A stretch of DNA of 40,565 nt, taken from the NCBI GenBank assembly GCA_030682405.1, contig JAUXOF010000035.1, positions 1 to 40,565 of the forward strand, written 5' to 3'. The notes under the pieces were generated by a model that made no database searches, had not been told where the DNA came from, and was given only the letters and a program-made list of their open reading frames with translations. How positions within the stretch are numbered: the stretch's first letter is position 1; each line of letters opens with the position of its first letter. Below, in pieces: positions 1 through 7,772 of the stretch. The translations under genes were made by a program, and so were the position numbers. This DNA is from Thermodesulfovibrionales bacterium (GTDB lineage: Bacteria > Nitrospirota > Thermodesulfovibrionia > Thermodesulfovibrionales > JdFR-86).

Positions 1-30
1 CTGGATTCCCGCCTTCGCGGGAATGACGAA
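1..30. repeat. REP-like palindromic element at the window edge
   Basis: An interrupted palindrome: ATTCCCGC, a short CTTC-type loop, then GCGGGAAT, followed by GACG. This is the core of the widespread dispersed bacterial repeat that reads as 'HSREGGNP' when translated. It lies in frame with the methyltransferase to its right, so that protein's visible tail ends in repeat-derived residues. Only one copy is visible, so the family assignment rests on recognising the motif. Confidence 0.6.
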
Positions 31-1564
31 CAAAAGAAACCTCGGCTTCCTTCCTCACCCCCTCCGGTGAGTCGGCAAGGTGGTAGTAGGGATACCGGGC
101 GGACATGAGGCGGGTCCTGGCGAGGGCGAGTGAGACGCGGGAGGTGTCGCAGGTTATCCACCTCCGCCCCCATTGTTCGGCTACGTATGCAGTCGTCCCG
201 CTTCCGCAGGTCGGGTCAAGCACGATGTCCCCGGGGTCTGTGGTCATAAGGAGACAACGTTCGATGACTTTGGGATTGGTCTCAACAATATAATTTCTTT
301 GCATAAAGGTAGCTGTATCTAACCAAGCATTATACAGGGGCATTACTGGGAATTCGTCGAAATACCGAACATAACGAATAGTATTTCCACTTTCAAATAT
401 ACGCCCTTGTTCTGCAAGGCTTTCCAACCCCGCCATTGATGTTGCCCATTGACGATTTGGCGGCGGAGTATAGGTTTTCCCATTGAAGTAAAACGGTTGC
501 GAACGAGTTTCACTGGGATGTTGGGAATGTAATGGTTGCAATTGGAAAAGACGAAGATTATTTCTTTTTATCAAGTCGGGATTACCTAATTCTGCATCAC
601 TTAATCGTTTTCTAACGCCATTCTTTTCCTCGACAAATGGAAACATTTCAAAAACATTCCTGTCAATATTACGCTCAATTAATAATTGGCGGTATTTCAT
701 TGATGAAATATTATTTGAATACCAAAGCAAATAATCCAGTACCACAGGAAGTTTTTCTCCTGTAGTAGCACCTGTTTTTATGAATGCTATAATCGCTCCA
801 AAATTCTCACTCCCAAACACCTCATCCATAAGGCATCTTACGAGATGGACATTCTCGTCCCCTATTTGTACAAAGCAAGAACCGGTCTCTGTCAAAAGCT
901 CCCTTGCCACAACAAGCCTGTCCCTCAGATAAGCAAGGTATGAATGTATCCCCAACTGCCATGTATCCCTAAACGCCTTAATTTGCTCCGGCTGTCTTAC
1001 CGCATCCTCTGCCTTCCCGTCTTTCACATCCCGCTTTCTTGTCGAGACCTGCCAATTCGACCCGAACTTTATGCCGTAAGGCGGGTCTATATATATCATC
1101 TGCACCTTGCCCTTAAGTCCTTCCTTCTCGGCAAGGGAGGTCATGACCTGAAGAGAGTCGCCGAGTATCATCCGGTTAGACCAGTTCTGCTCGTGCCGGT
1201 AGAACTCTATGAGGTCTTCAAATGAGATGTTATTGAAATCCGCAAACAGGGCCATGCTTTCTTCCGGCTTTTCCTTTGCGGCATATGCCCTCACATCCTC
1301 CACAATGGCCTGCGGGTGTATCTTCTCCTGAATGTAAATCGGCACGGCAGGAACTTCCAAGTCCTTACTGTCCTGCTCGTCCTTGCCCTTCCATACAAGC
1401 TGGGGGTCAAGCGACGGGTCGCGCGGATAAAGAACCTTCTTAGGGGACTTCTCGTCCTCCTTTACAAAGTCCCTCAACTCCTCCGTAGGGATGTTCTTTC
1501 GCTTGTCCTTATGCTTTACGCTCTCAACTCTTGAGGAGCTTCCGTTTTTCTTCTTTCCAGCCAT
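1..1564 (-). CDS. Type III-like site-specific DNA methyltransferase (Mod), partial at the C-terminus
   Basis: Adenine/cytosine-N methyltransferase of the beta class, modification partner of the restriction helicase upstream. The start is the ATG at 1564, preceded by a strong GGAGGTGG ribosome site. About 520 codons are open to the window edge. The catalytic motif IV DPPY is near residues 160-163 (YIDPPYGIKFGSNWQ). The SAM-binding motif (DPTCGSGTT) comes late, near residue 450, which is the beta-class order typical of type III Mod proteins; the target-recognition region lies between. After the SAM motif the sequence (LADSPEG.RKEAE) looks like other Mod proteins, then turns into residues encoded by a REP-like palindrome. 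The C-terminus is therefore either truncated by the repeat or continues past the edge. Last gene of the res-fic-mod unit. Confidence 0.9.
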   Translation of the reverse strand, partial: MAGKKKNGSSSRVESVKHKDKRKNIPTEELRDFVKEDEKSPKKVLYPRDPSLDPQLVWKGKDEQDSKDLEVPAVPIYIQEKIHPQAIVEDVRAYAAKEKPEESMALFADFNNISFEDLIEFYRHEQNWSNRMILGDSLQVMTSLAEKEGLKGKVQMIYIDPPYGIKFGSNWQVSTRKRDVKDGKAEDAVRQPEQIKAFRDTWQLGIHSYLAYLRDRLVVARELLTETGSCFVQIGDENVHLVRCLMDEVFGSENFGAIIAFIKTGATTGEKLPVVLDYLLWYSNNISSMKYRQLLIERNIDRNVFEMFPFVEEKNGVRKRLSDAELGNPDLIKRNNLRLFQLQPLHSQHPSETRSQPFYFNGKTYTPPPNRQWATSMAGLESLAEQGRIFESGNTIRYVRYFDEFPVMPLYNAWLDTATFMQRNYIVETNPKVIERCLLMTTDPGDIVLDPTCGSGTTAYVAEQWGRRWITCDTSRVSLALARTRLMSARYPYYHLADSPEGVRKEAEVSFVRHSREGGNP

Positions 1565-1586
1565 GCTTAGACCACCTCCTTCAGCT

Positions 1587-1614
1587 TTAACAAAACCGCC
1601 GTGTGTAGTATAAT
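1587..1614 (+). promoter_or_regulatory. Promoter with start codon at the expected +1 (leaderless)
   Basis: TTAACA (1587-1592), a 16-base spacer and a perfect TATAAT (1609-1614). The ATG of the small antitoxin-like gene is at 1620, where transcription should begin, and no ribosome-binding sequence fits before it. A leaderless mRNA is inferred. Confidence 0.55.
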
Positions 1615-1619
1615 ATTAC

Positions 1620-1814
1620 ATGCACCGCAAATCCTTACTTGAGACTAACCCGTACCTAAGGGATACAGAGGAGTCCCGCCGTCTTATCTTCATCTCTGTA
1701 GCCTCCTCATCGGCCATCGAAGGCGTCCGTATCAAGCCCGGCGATACCTCATGGACGGTGCTCACCGCGCCGCGGAAGCCTTCCTCTCGCCGCGCTGCTT
1801 TAAAGTCCTCCTAA
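1620..1814 (+). CDS. Small Fic-inhibitor (class I antitoxin-like) protein, convergent to fic
   Basis: 64 residues. The N-terminal part (RKSLLETNPYLRD) and the segment ASSSAIEGV look conserved. S30-x3-E34-G35 fits the (S/T)xxx E(G/N) inhibitory-helix motif, which in class I Fic systems (VbhA type) sits in a separate small protein and blocks the Fic active site with its Glu. The Fic protein next door shows no clear copy of this motif, which agrees with a separate inhibitor. Oddly, the gene is on the opposite strand and its 3' end overlaps fic by 53 bases, so it has its own promoter and is not co-transcribed with the toxin. The last ~25 residues lie over fic and may not be functional. Assignment rests on motif and context only. 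Confidence 0.55.
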   Translation: MHRKSLLETNPYLRDTEESRRLIFISVASSSAIEGVRIKPGDTSWTVLTAPRKPSSRRAALKSS

Positions 1815-2436
1815 GCACATCTTTAAAGATGGCAGTCATCGGAAGGTAGTTTCTGTCCATCCCTTCCTGAACTGCTTTAAAATATTCCGTTCGCTTTTTC
1901 CCTCTGATGCCCCAGAAATCAAGCGGTGGAAGGTTCGATTGAAAGGCCATTAAATCGGCAAGAAGACGTGCAACCCTGCCGTTGCCTTCCCTAAAGGGAT
2001 GGATGAGCACAAGCTCCACATGAACTGTGGCGATAGCTCTTGCCACTTCCTCAATGGTTTTGAAATCACATGGGGTGAATTCCTTGAGGGCTCCACGCTC
2101 AAAGTCCTTCATTAGACGCGGAATCTGTGCGGCACCGGCAAATGGGAAATCCCCCTTGCTGACATTGACATGGCGGTAATTGCCGGCCCAATCGTAAATG
2201 TCGCCAAGCCACACCTTATGGACACGGCATATATCTTTGGCGGTGAACTTGTGCTTAGCGGAATACATTCCGGCAAGTTTCCTTAGGGCTGCTTCTTTTG
2301 CCTCACCCTCTATCTTGTCCATCTCTCGCCTGCTCTTGATGCCGAGCTTGTTCTTGAGGACACACCTACGGGAGCCCGGTTCGTGCTGGGCCTCGATGAG
2401 TCCGGATGTGTCGTATTTAGGCGACTGTCTTGTCAT
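1762..2436 (-). CDS. Fic/DOC family protein (AMP-transferase type)
   Basis: 224 residues. The Fic signature HPFREGNGR is intact at residues 146-154; in this family the His deprotonates the target hydroxyl and the loop binds ATP phosphates for AMPylation. The N-terminus (KYDTSGLIEAQHEPGS, then a GIKSRREMD segment) is typical of cell-filamentation-type Fic proteins. The start overlaps the end of res by 20 bases, so translation is probably coupled, and the gene sits between res and mod in one operon. No clear N- or C-terminal inhibitory (S/T)xxxE(G/N) motif was seen, which points to class I with a separate antitoxin, here the convergent ORF at 1620-1814. Target unknown. Confidence 0.88.
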   Translation of the reverse strand: MTRQSPKYDTSGLIEAQHEPGSRRCVLKNKLGIKSRREMDKIEGEAKEAALRKLAGMYSAKHKFTAKDICRVHKVWLGDIYDWAGNYRHVNVSKGDFPFAGAAQIPRLMKDFERGALKEFTPCDFKTIEEVARAIATVHVELVLIHPFREGNGRVARLLADLMAFQSNLPPLDFWGIRGKKRTEYFKAVQEGMDRNYLPMTAIFKDVLRRTLKQRGERKASAAR

Positions 2437-5419
2437 CGGTCTCGAACAATTCGCCTTGTGTCAGCGCTTTCCGTATGGTATTTTTTGCATCCCACGGGTC
2501 GGTTATCTCTATAAAGCCCCACCTGCCGAACCCGCTGTGGTTATTCACCGCCGGTATCCAGAAGTTGCGGGCGGTGGCAACCTTAACCGCCTTGTCCTTC
2601 TTCTTCTCGCCCGTAACTTCAAGGATAAGGTTCACTGCCTCTCCGTCGGGGTTTTTAATGCAGACGATGAAGTCCGGGAAGTAGTTTTTCTCGTCGCCAT
2701 TGAGGAGATAAGGTATCGTAAAGTTCAAGCCTTGGTTCTTGACATATGAGACAACCTCGTCCATTTCTTCAAGGGCTTGAGACATCTTTTGCTCCCACGA
2801 GTCCGTGTCAGCCACCACATGAGAAATGTGGCACTTCTCCGGGCTTGCGGGATAGACGGGACGTATGGTATCGAAATCAACATATTTGGTGGAACCCACA
2901 GTGTCGTATGGGCGGAGGATTGGGAAGAGCCGTTTGGCTCCTCTCTCGCCGTCCGCGTGGACAATAGAAAGGTAAATCTTTTCGGCAGCCGCATGAGCAA
3001 ACTCGATTAGAAGCAGAAGCTGTGGGAAAGTGTTATCCGCGCAATAAAGGCATTTCCTCATCCACTCCTGCGATATACGAAGAATCTGGGGGAACAGCCA
3101 CGGTTTGGAATTGCCGTCGTCTCCTTGAAAATATTTCTCAAGCACGAGCTTGGAAAGAAGAAACGCAACCTCCTGCTCACGGTGAGCCTTGAGGTCGTCA
3201 AGGGTATGGATGCTCTTCTCCCCGATTATAGGGGCGTTTTCGGTCTTTGTGGGAATGTCCTGTGTGCTAAGGGACATTTTGGAATCATCCGTAAATGTTG
3301 CCTTAAGCGTTTCTGCCGGAAGTTCATAGCGGTAGCCGGTTATTCGCGGGAAGTTGATTTCAAGGGCAATCCGTTCAGGCAGGGAGCGAACACGGGTAGG
3401 CATCGGCCCCGGCTTAGGGTCTGTGGTTGAGCCGGAACAAGGAATAAACGAGAAGGGGACGCCGTAAACCTCGGCGTATTCGGGGTCAAATCTTCCTCCT
3501 TCATTAACCGAATAGCTCCTCCGGCGGAGTCCTCGACCCACCACCTGCTCACAGAGAAGTTGAGTGCCAAAGGCGCGAACGCCAAGGATATGAGTAACAG
3601 TATTTGCGTCCCATCCCTCGGTGAGCATAGAGACCGAGACAACGCATTTGACATGCTCGCCGAGTTTGCCTTGCTTGCCGACTGTGTTCATTACCTCGCG
3701 GAGCAGGTCTTCATCCGTGAGCTTATCGGTGTCTCTGCCGGGGAATCTCTTTCTATAGTCGGCTTTAAACTCCTCGATTTCATATTTGGCTATGTCTTTA
3801 AAATCCTTGCTCATCGCCTCGCCCGACTCCAACTGCTCCGAGTCAATTAAAATGGAATTCGGGCGGGCAGTCCATTGACCATCTTTGACGTTGCTGAATA
3901 TCTTGAACTTGCCGCCCACTATTGCGGTTGAACCGTCCTTCAGGGGCTTTTCCCACCCCGATACATGGTCATAGACAAGCTTAGAGACGTTTGTGTTATT
4001 ACAAACGACTATAAACACGGGCGGGGTTTGTCCCCGCGCCTGTGCTTCCGTATTTTCTTCCCATCGCCTGTAATACTTCTCGTAATTGCCGTAAAGGCTT
4101 TGTAACGCCCCTTCAAGCACGGCAGGCAACTTCGGTTCGCCGGATACCTCTTTTGTTTTTCTGCCCTTCTTTGGGAGGTCTTCCCGGATTCTGAGCCATA
4201 GGTCGCGGTATGTGGGCATTTCGCCTGTCATCGAATCGTCTGCCACTGGGACGCGGGGAACTTTAACGATGCCTGATTCGATGGCGTCAATAAGGGAAAA
4301 GTCGGACACGACCCAAGGGAAAAGCGTGCCTTCGGAATAGCCGGAACCGCGAAGGAAAAACGGTGTGGCAGAGAGGTCATATACGGCCCTTGCGCCTATC
4401 TTTGCCTTGACTGCCTCAAGCCCTGAAATCCAGACGCGGGCTTCCTCTTCCCGCTTCTCGGCTTCCTTTCTTTCGTCACCGGTTAGCTTTTCCTCTTCGT
4501 CACCCTGCCGTCTCCTGTAGCAATGGTGAGCCTCATCGTTTATAACAATGATATTCTTCTTGTTCCCAAGTTCCCGGCACACACGGCGCACCATCCGGTC
4601 GGGAGTTTCGGTGAAAGCGCCGCCGTTGCCCTGCTTCAAAATGCTCTTTGTAAGTTTCCCTGCCTGAACCGTCTCGCGGAGCTTGAAGGCATGGAAATTT
4701 GTGATAAGGATTTTCGCCTTTCCAAGCTCCGACATCATATCGGAAGAAAGAATGTCCCTCTGCCAGTAATAGTTCTGCGGGTCATTGGGGAGGAGCACTC
4801 TGAGTCTATCCCTGATGGTAATGCCCGGCGTAACAATAAGGAATGTATCAGAGAACCGGGCATCCTGTGAATTAGCCATTTTGTTCAGGGCCTGCCATGC
4901 GATAAGCATAGCCATGACCACGGTTTTTCCGCTTCCCGTTGCCATCTTTAGAGCAATGCGGAATAACTCGGGGTTTGCGTCCTGATTAAACTCCCTGAGC
5001 TTGTTTTCTATCCACGTATCCCCTTGTTTCTTGGCTACCTCGGTAATGTATATAACGGTTTCAAGCGCTTCTATTTGGCAAAAAAAAAGCTTCTTCTCGC
5101 GTTTTGGATTAGTCCAGTACTCTATGAGACGCGCCGTTGTCTTAGTGATTCCGCCATATCCCCCTTTGCGCCATTTCTCAACAGCCCGCCTGACATCGTT
5201 GATAAAACGGTTCTCCTCTATTCGGTCTTCTATCCATTCGGTTGCGATGACAAGCTGCTTTCCCTTCTTCTTCGACTTGGCTATGGGGACGAAATAGGAA
5301 CTCAGGCGGCGCTCTTCGACTACCTCGTTGGTAATCCCTTCGTTGGAGAATTTGAAATGACGTTTGGGCTCGTCGAAGGGCGAGTTGAGGATAGGATTTT
5401 CAATAATAATGTCTTTCAA
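2417..5419 (-). CDS. Restriction endonuclease, DEAD/DEAH helicase type (Res, BPTD_3080-like)
   Basis: 1000 residues. The N-terminus (ENPILNSPFDEPKRHF) is characteristic of BPTD_3080-type restriction enzymes. SF2 helicase motifs are in order: Walker A ATGSGKT at 160-166, DEAH at about 295-298, SAT at 350-352, and a motif VI-like VVGRGLRRR around 630. The C-terminal segment has YFPDFIV followed by LILEVTGEKK, which fits a PD-(D/E)xK nuclease fold, though the residue two after the Glu is Thr and the catalytic Lys may be one of the following lysines. The start is a TTG that overlaps the stop of an upstream 21-residue leader ORF. Predicted to translocate on and cut unmodified or foreign DNA together with the downstream methyltransferase. 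Confidence 0.9.
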   Translation of the reverse strand: MKDIIIENPILNSPFDEPKRHFKFSNEGITNEVVEERRLSSYFVPIAKSKKKGKQLVIATEWIEDRIEENRFINDVRRAVEKWRKGGYGGITKTTARLIEYWTNPKREKKLFFCQIEALETVIYITEVAKKQGDTWIENKLREFNQDANPELFRIALKMATGSGKTVVMAMLIAWQALNKMANSQDARFSDTFLIVTPGITIRDRLRVLLPNDPQNYYWQRDILSSDMMSELGKAKILITNFHAFKLRETVQAGKLTKSILKQGNGGAFTETPDRMVRRVCRELGNKKNIIVINDEAHHCYRRRQGDEEEKLTGDERKEAEKREEEARVWISGLEAVKAKIGARAVYDLSATPFFLRGSGYSEGTLFPWVVSDFSLIDAIESGIVKVPRVPVADDSMTGEMPTYRDLWLRIREDLPKKGRKTKEVSGEPKLPAVLEGALQSLYGNYEKYYRRWEENTEAQARGQTPPVFIVVCNNTNVSKLVYDHVSGWEKPLKDGSTAIVGGKFKIFSNVKDGQWTARPNSILIDSEQLESGEAMSKDFKDIAKYEIEEFKADYRKRFPGRDTDKLTDEDLLREVMNTVGKQGKLGEHVKCVVSVSMLTEGWDANTVTHILGVRAFGTQLLCEQVVGRGLRRRSYSVNEGGRFDPEYAEVYGVPFSFIPCSGSTTDPKPGPMPTRVRSLPERIALEINFPRITGYRYELPAETLKATFTDDSKMSLSTQDIPTKTENAPIIGEKSIHTLDDLKAHREQEVAFLLSKLVLEKYFQGDDGNSKPWLFPQILRISQEWMRKCLYCADNTFPQLLLLIEFAHAAAEKIYLSIVHADGERGAKRLFPILRPYDTVGSTKYVDFDTIRPVYPASPEKCHISHVVADTDSWEQKMSQALEEMDEVVSYVKNQGLNFTIPYLLNGDEKNYFPDFIVCIKNPDGEAVNLILEVTGEKKKDKAVKVATARNFWIPAVNNHSGFGRWGFIEITDPWDAKNTIRKALTQGELFETDDKTVA

Positions 5420-5481
5420 GGTCTCTCTGATTTGTTCGAGATTTTACAGCGGTGCTTAATTTCCTTTTTCGTCCCAGGCAT
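5416..5481 (-). CDS. 21-residue leader peptide coupled to res
   Basis: An ATG preceded by a very strong site (GGAGGTGG, complement of 5483-5490) opens a basic 21-codon ORF. It ends in TGA, and the TTG start of res overlaps that stop (TTGA). The res TTG has no ribosome site of its own, so res is probably translated by termination-reinitiation. An alternative is that the strong site marks the true res start and a frameshift now separates the two frames; the res N-terminus already looks complete, which favours coupling. Confidence 0.5.
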   Translation of the reverse strand: MPGTKKEIKHRCKISNKSERP

Positions 5482-5623
5482 ACCACCTCCCTGAAAATAA
5501 TTGTAATATTAATACCTTTCCTGCGTAAAAGGCAATCTTAATCAGCCCCGTGACAAGTTATGATATTTAGATTGACGGGAAAGGGGACTGCTACAATTCT
5601 GCTACATTCGGTATCTCACATGT

Positions 5624-5652
5624 TTGACCGGATGCCGAAAAAGCCTTATAAT
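5624..5652 (+). promoter_or_regulatory. Promoter of tRNA-Leu
   Basis: TTGACC (5624-5629), a 17-base spacer and a perfect TATAAT (5647-5652), ending 8 bases before the mature tRNA 5' end. Essentially a consensus sigma-70 promoter. Confidence 0.85.
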
Positions 5653-5660
5653 TCAATCAA

Positions 5661-5746
5661 GCGAGAGTGGCGGAACTTGGCAGACGCGCTGGACTTAGGA
5701 TCCAGTGGGGAAACCTGTGGGGGTTCAAATCCCCCCTCTCGCACCA
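5661..5746 (+). tRNA. tRNA-Leu(TAG)
   Basis: Acceptor strands GCGAGAG (5661-5667) and CTCTCGC (5736-5742) pair fully, with discriminator A and an encoded CCA (5744-5746). The anticodon stem CTGGA/TCCAG encloses the loop CTTAGGA, giving anticodon TAG (5696-5698). A long variable arm, as expected for a class II tRNA, and a T arm with GGTTCAAAT are present. Confidence 0.96.
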
Positions 5747-5775
5747 CCGCCTGATAATGGGGATGGATTCGGCCT

Positions 5776-5803
5776 TTGAGGGCCGCAGATATTTTGATAT
5801 AAT
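5776..5803 (+). promoter_or_regulatory. Promoter of clpS with start codon at +1
   Basis: TTGAGG (5776-5781), a 16-base spacer and TATAAT (5798-5803). The clpS ATG begins at 5810, seven bases after the -10 box, and there is no purine-rich ribosome site, so the transcript is probably leaderless. Confidence 0.6.
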
Positions 5804-5809
5804 CTTCCC

Positions 5810-6082
5810 ATGGGCGTAAAGGCATTTCCGGCGGAAGGCTCATCTACGTTTGTCATAGAGCCGTGGAACGTCATCCTGCTTAACGACGAGCAGCATACGT
5901 TTGACGAGGTGGTCCGGCAGGTCATGAAGGCCACAGGATACCCACACACGAAGGCTGAGGATATAACGTGGGAGGCCCACACAAGCGGAGAGGCCCTCTG
6001 CTACGCTGGCTCCCGCAAGAGGTGCGAGATTGTGGCCATGGTGCTTGAAGAGATAGCCCTCGGCGTGAGGCTTGAGAAATAG
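5810..6082 (+). CDS. clpS: ATP-dependent Clp protease adaptor ClpS
   Basis: 90 residues. ClpS binds the N-domain of ClpA-type unfoldases and delivers N-degron substrates. The family core is clear: PWNVILLNDEQHTFDEVV, a central helix VMKATGY, and the C-terminal ALCYAGSRKRCEIVAMVLEE-type segment. The acidic NDE substrate pocket start is present. The usual flexible N-terminal extension is short. A single gene between tRNA-Leu and a convergent gene; translated from an apparently leaderless start. Confidence 0.92.
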   Translation: MGVKAFPAEGSSTFVIEPWNVILLNDEQHTFDEVVRQVMKATGYPHTKAEDITWEAHTSGEALCYAGSRKRCEIVAMVLEEIALGVRLEK

Positions 6083-6105
6083 CCGCTAACCAGCAGGGTT
6101 TAACA

Positions 6106-7062
6106 TCAATCGGACGGCATGTAGAGGCTTTCGATTACCGCCGCCGCAAGCAGGGGGAACATTATCTCGTGATGTCCCGTAAGGGCGTATGATGAGCCCC
6201 TCAGTGCGGTGGGCCTTTTAAGCACGTTTTCCCTCGGCCTATAGTGCTGGATGAAGTCCATGTTCACTGTAGTGATGTTTTCGGTCTTGCCGCCGAGATT
6301 CCGTGCCATCGTAAGGGCTTTAAGAAAGACCTCAGGCATGACAACGGCAGAGCCTAAATTTATATAGACCCCGCCCTCAAGGTCGCCGAGCACCGAGGCA
6401 AGGAGAAGAAAATCCCTCATGCTCCCCTTGCCTATAGCGGAGCCGTCGGCCTCCGGGTGCATGTGCACGATGTCTGCTCCCAGCGCAACATGCACGGTCA
6501 TGGGGATTGCCTTGAGATAGCCCGCCCTGAAGATGCTCAACTCCCTGTGCTTAAACTTCCCCTTGTCTATGAATGCGCCCATCGAGGCGCCTATGCCCAA
6601 GCCTTTCTTGACCCCGCTGTTTACCGCCTTGTTTATGTACTTACCGGTCTCCTCGACCATGCCGAACATCCCTGTGCAAAGCCCCTCGCACACATCCTCG
6701 GAGGTGCGGCCCGCATAGGAAAGCTCGAAGTCGTGCACTATGCACGCCCCGTTTGTGGAGACCGCTGTGATTATGCCCTTTTCCACGAGGTCTATGATTA
6801 TCGGAGAAAGCCCGACCTTTATCGGATGGGCGCCCATTCCCAGAACAACCGGCCTTCCGTTTTTCCTCGCCCTGACAATCGCCCCTGTAACGGCCTTGAA
6901 ATCCTTTGAGCCGAGTATGTCCGGCAAAGAGGAAAGGAAACGCCTGAACGTGTCGCCTTTTTTATAAGGGGACGACAGGTAAGAGACCTCGACCTTAGAG
7001 GGCCTGTCCTTAAGCGAATACCTCTTTAACTTTTTGGGGTTGACGGGCCTATATTCTTTCAT
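6106..7062 (-). CDS. Conserved protein, possible deoxyhypusine-synthase-like Rossmann fold
   Basis: 318 residues, no signal peptide or membrane span. Glycine-rich motifs recur: VVLGMGAHPIKVG near 92, STNGACIVHDFELSYAGRT near 125, GIGASMGAFI, ALGADIVHMHPEADGSAIG, and INLGSAVVMPEVF. The layout (NGA segment followed by a DGS-type segment) is reminiscent of the deoxyhypusine/homospermidine synthase superfamily, but I could not identify the catalytic Lys region with certainty. The gene is clearly real by length and composition. It stands alone, convergent to clpS and divergent from the exported Spy-like gene. Function not assigned. Confidence 0.8.
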   Translation of the reverse strand: MKEYRPVNPKKLKRYSLKDRPSKVEVSYLSSPYKKGDTFRRFLSSLPDILGSKDFKAVTGAIVRARKNGRPVVLGMGAHPIKVGLSPIIIDLVEKGIITAVSTNGACIVHDFELSYAGRTSEDVCEGLCTGMFGMVEETGKYINKAVNSGVKKGLGIGASMGAFIDKGKFKHRELSIFRAGYLKAIPMTVHVALGADIVHMHPEADGSAIGKGSMRDFLLLASVLGDLEGGVYINLGSAVVMPEVFLKALTMARNLGGKTENITTVNMDFIQHYRPRENVLKRPTALRGSSYALTGHHEIMFPLLAAAVIESLYMPSD

Positions 7063-7090
7063 GGGAATAATTTTAACATAAAATCAGGGA

Positions 7091-7119
7091 TTGCGGAGCG
7101 CCGCTTTACAGCGTATAAT
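7091..7119 (+). promoter_or_regulatory. Promoter of the redox-defence cluster
   Basis: TTGCGG (7091-7096), a 17-base spacer and a perfect TATAAT (7114-7119). An AGGAGG ribosome site (7135-7140) and the ATG at 7148 follow at normal distances. Confidence 0.65.
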
Positions 7120-7147
7120 TTATAAAAATCATATTAGGAGGACTAAG

Positions 7148-7753
7148 ATGAAGGCATTTGCAGGCAGTGCGGTTTTGGTTTTGGCGTTTGTGTTTCCGGG
7201 GCTGTACTCCGCCCATGCGGAAGATATGCCCATGGCTGCGGGCATGAAGCCGATGGGGATGAAGGGCCAGATGGCCAAGATGATGTCCGATGACAGCCAC
7301 CCGCTGTGGGGGCATCTCCAGAGCCTCGGACTTGACGAAAAGCAGAAAGACGCGGTAAGGGATATAAAAAGCGGGTTTCTGAAGGGACTTATAAAAAATA
7401 GGGCGGAAAAGCAGATAGCAGAGGTTGACCTCAGCGACATCCTTGCAAAAGACCCCGTGGACATTAAGGCGGCAGAGGGGGTGCTCAAAAAGTCAGAGGC
7501 CGCAAGCACAGAGATAAGGCTTTCGGCAATAAAGGCAATGGAGGCTGTAAAGTCAAAGCTCACCCCTGAGCAGAGGACAAAACTGAGCGCGCTCATTGAG
7601 AAGGAGGACATGGCCCATGGGATGATGCAGTGTATGGGCTGCGGCATGATGCAGGATATGGGCTGCGGCATGATGCAGAAAAAGGAAGCCCCGGCCAAAG
7701 ACAAGGGCAAAGATAAGGGCAAAGATAAAGACGACTCAGGGCATGCCCACTAA
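7148..7753 (+). CDS. Exported Met/Cys-rich protein, Spy/CpxP-like
   Basis: 201 residues from the ATG at 7148, chosen because AGGAGG lies seven bases upstream and the next residues form a clean Sec signal peptide (MKAFAG..VLVLAFVFPGLYSAHA, cut before ED). The mature part has a Met/Gly/Lys segment, a helical region with an LTPEQRTKLSAL motif typical of Spy/CpxP LTxxQ proteins, then a tandem repeat of the unit MGCGMMQ and a Lys/Asp-rich tail ending in GHAH. Periplasmic; the Met/Cys/His clusters suggest binding of a soft metal such as copper. First gene before the flavodiiron protein. Metal binding is inference. Confidence 0.8.
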   Translation: MKAFAGSAVLVLAFVFPGLYSAHAEDMPMAAGMKPMGMKGQMAKMMSDDSHPLWGHLQSLGLDEKQKDAVRDIKSGFLKGLIKNRAEKQIAEVDLSDILAKDPVDIKAAEGVLKKSEAASTEIRLSAIKAMEAVKSKLTPEQRTKLSALIEKEDMAHGMMQCMGCGMMQDMGCGMMQKKEAPAKDKGKDKGKDKDDSGHAH

Positions 7754-7772
7754 AAAGGGGTTGAGAAGGCAT

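Noticed and set aside
6457-6909. 150-codon plus-strand ORF
   Set aside because: It is antisense to the well-formed 318-residue protein and has the His/Pro/Arg-rich composition of a shadow frame.
7091-7147. Longer start of the Spy-like protein
   Set aside because: The extension covers the -35 and -10 boxes and would hide the signal peptide; AGGAGG fits the ATG at 7148.
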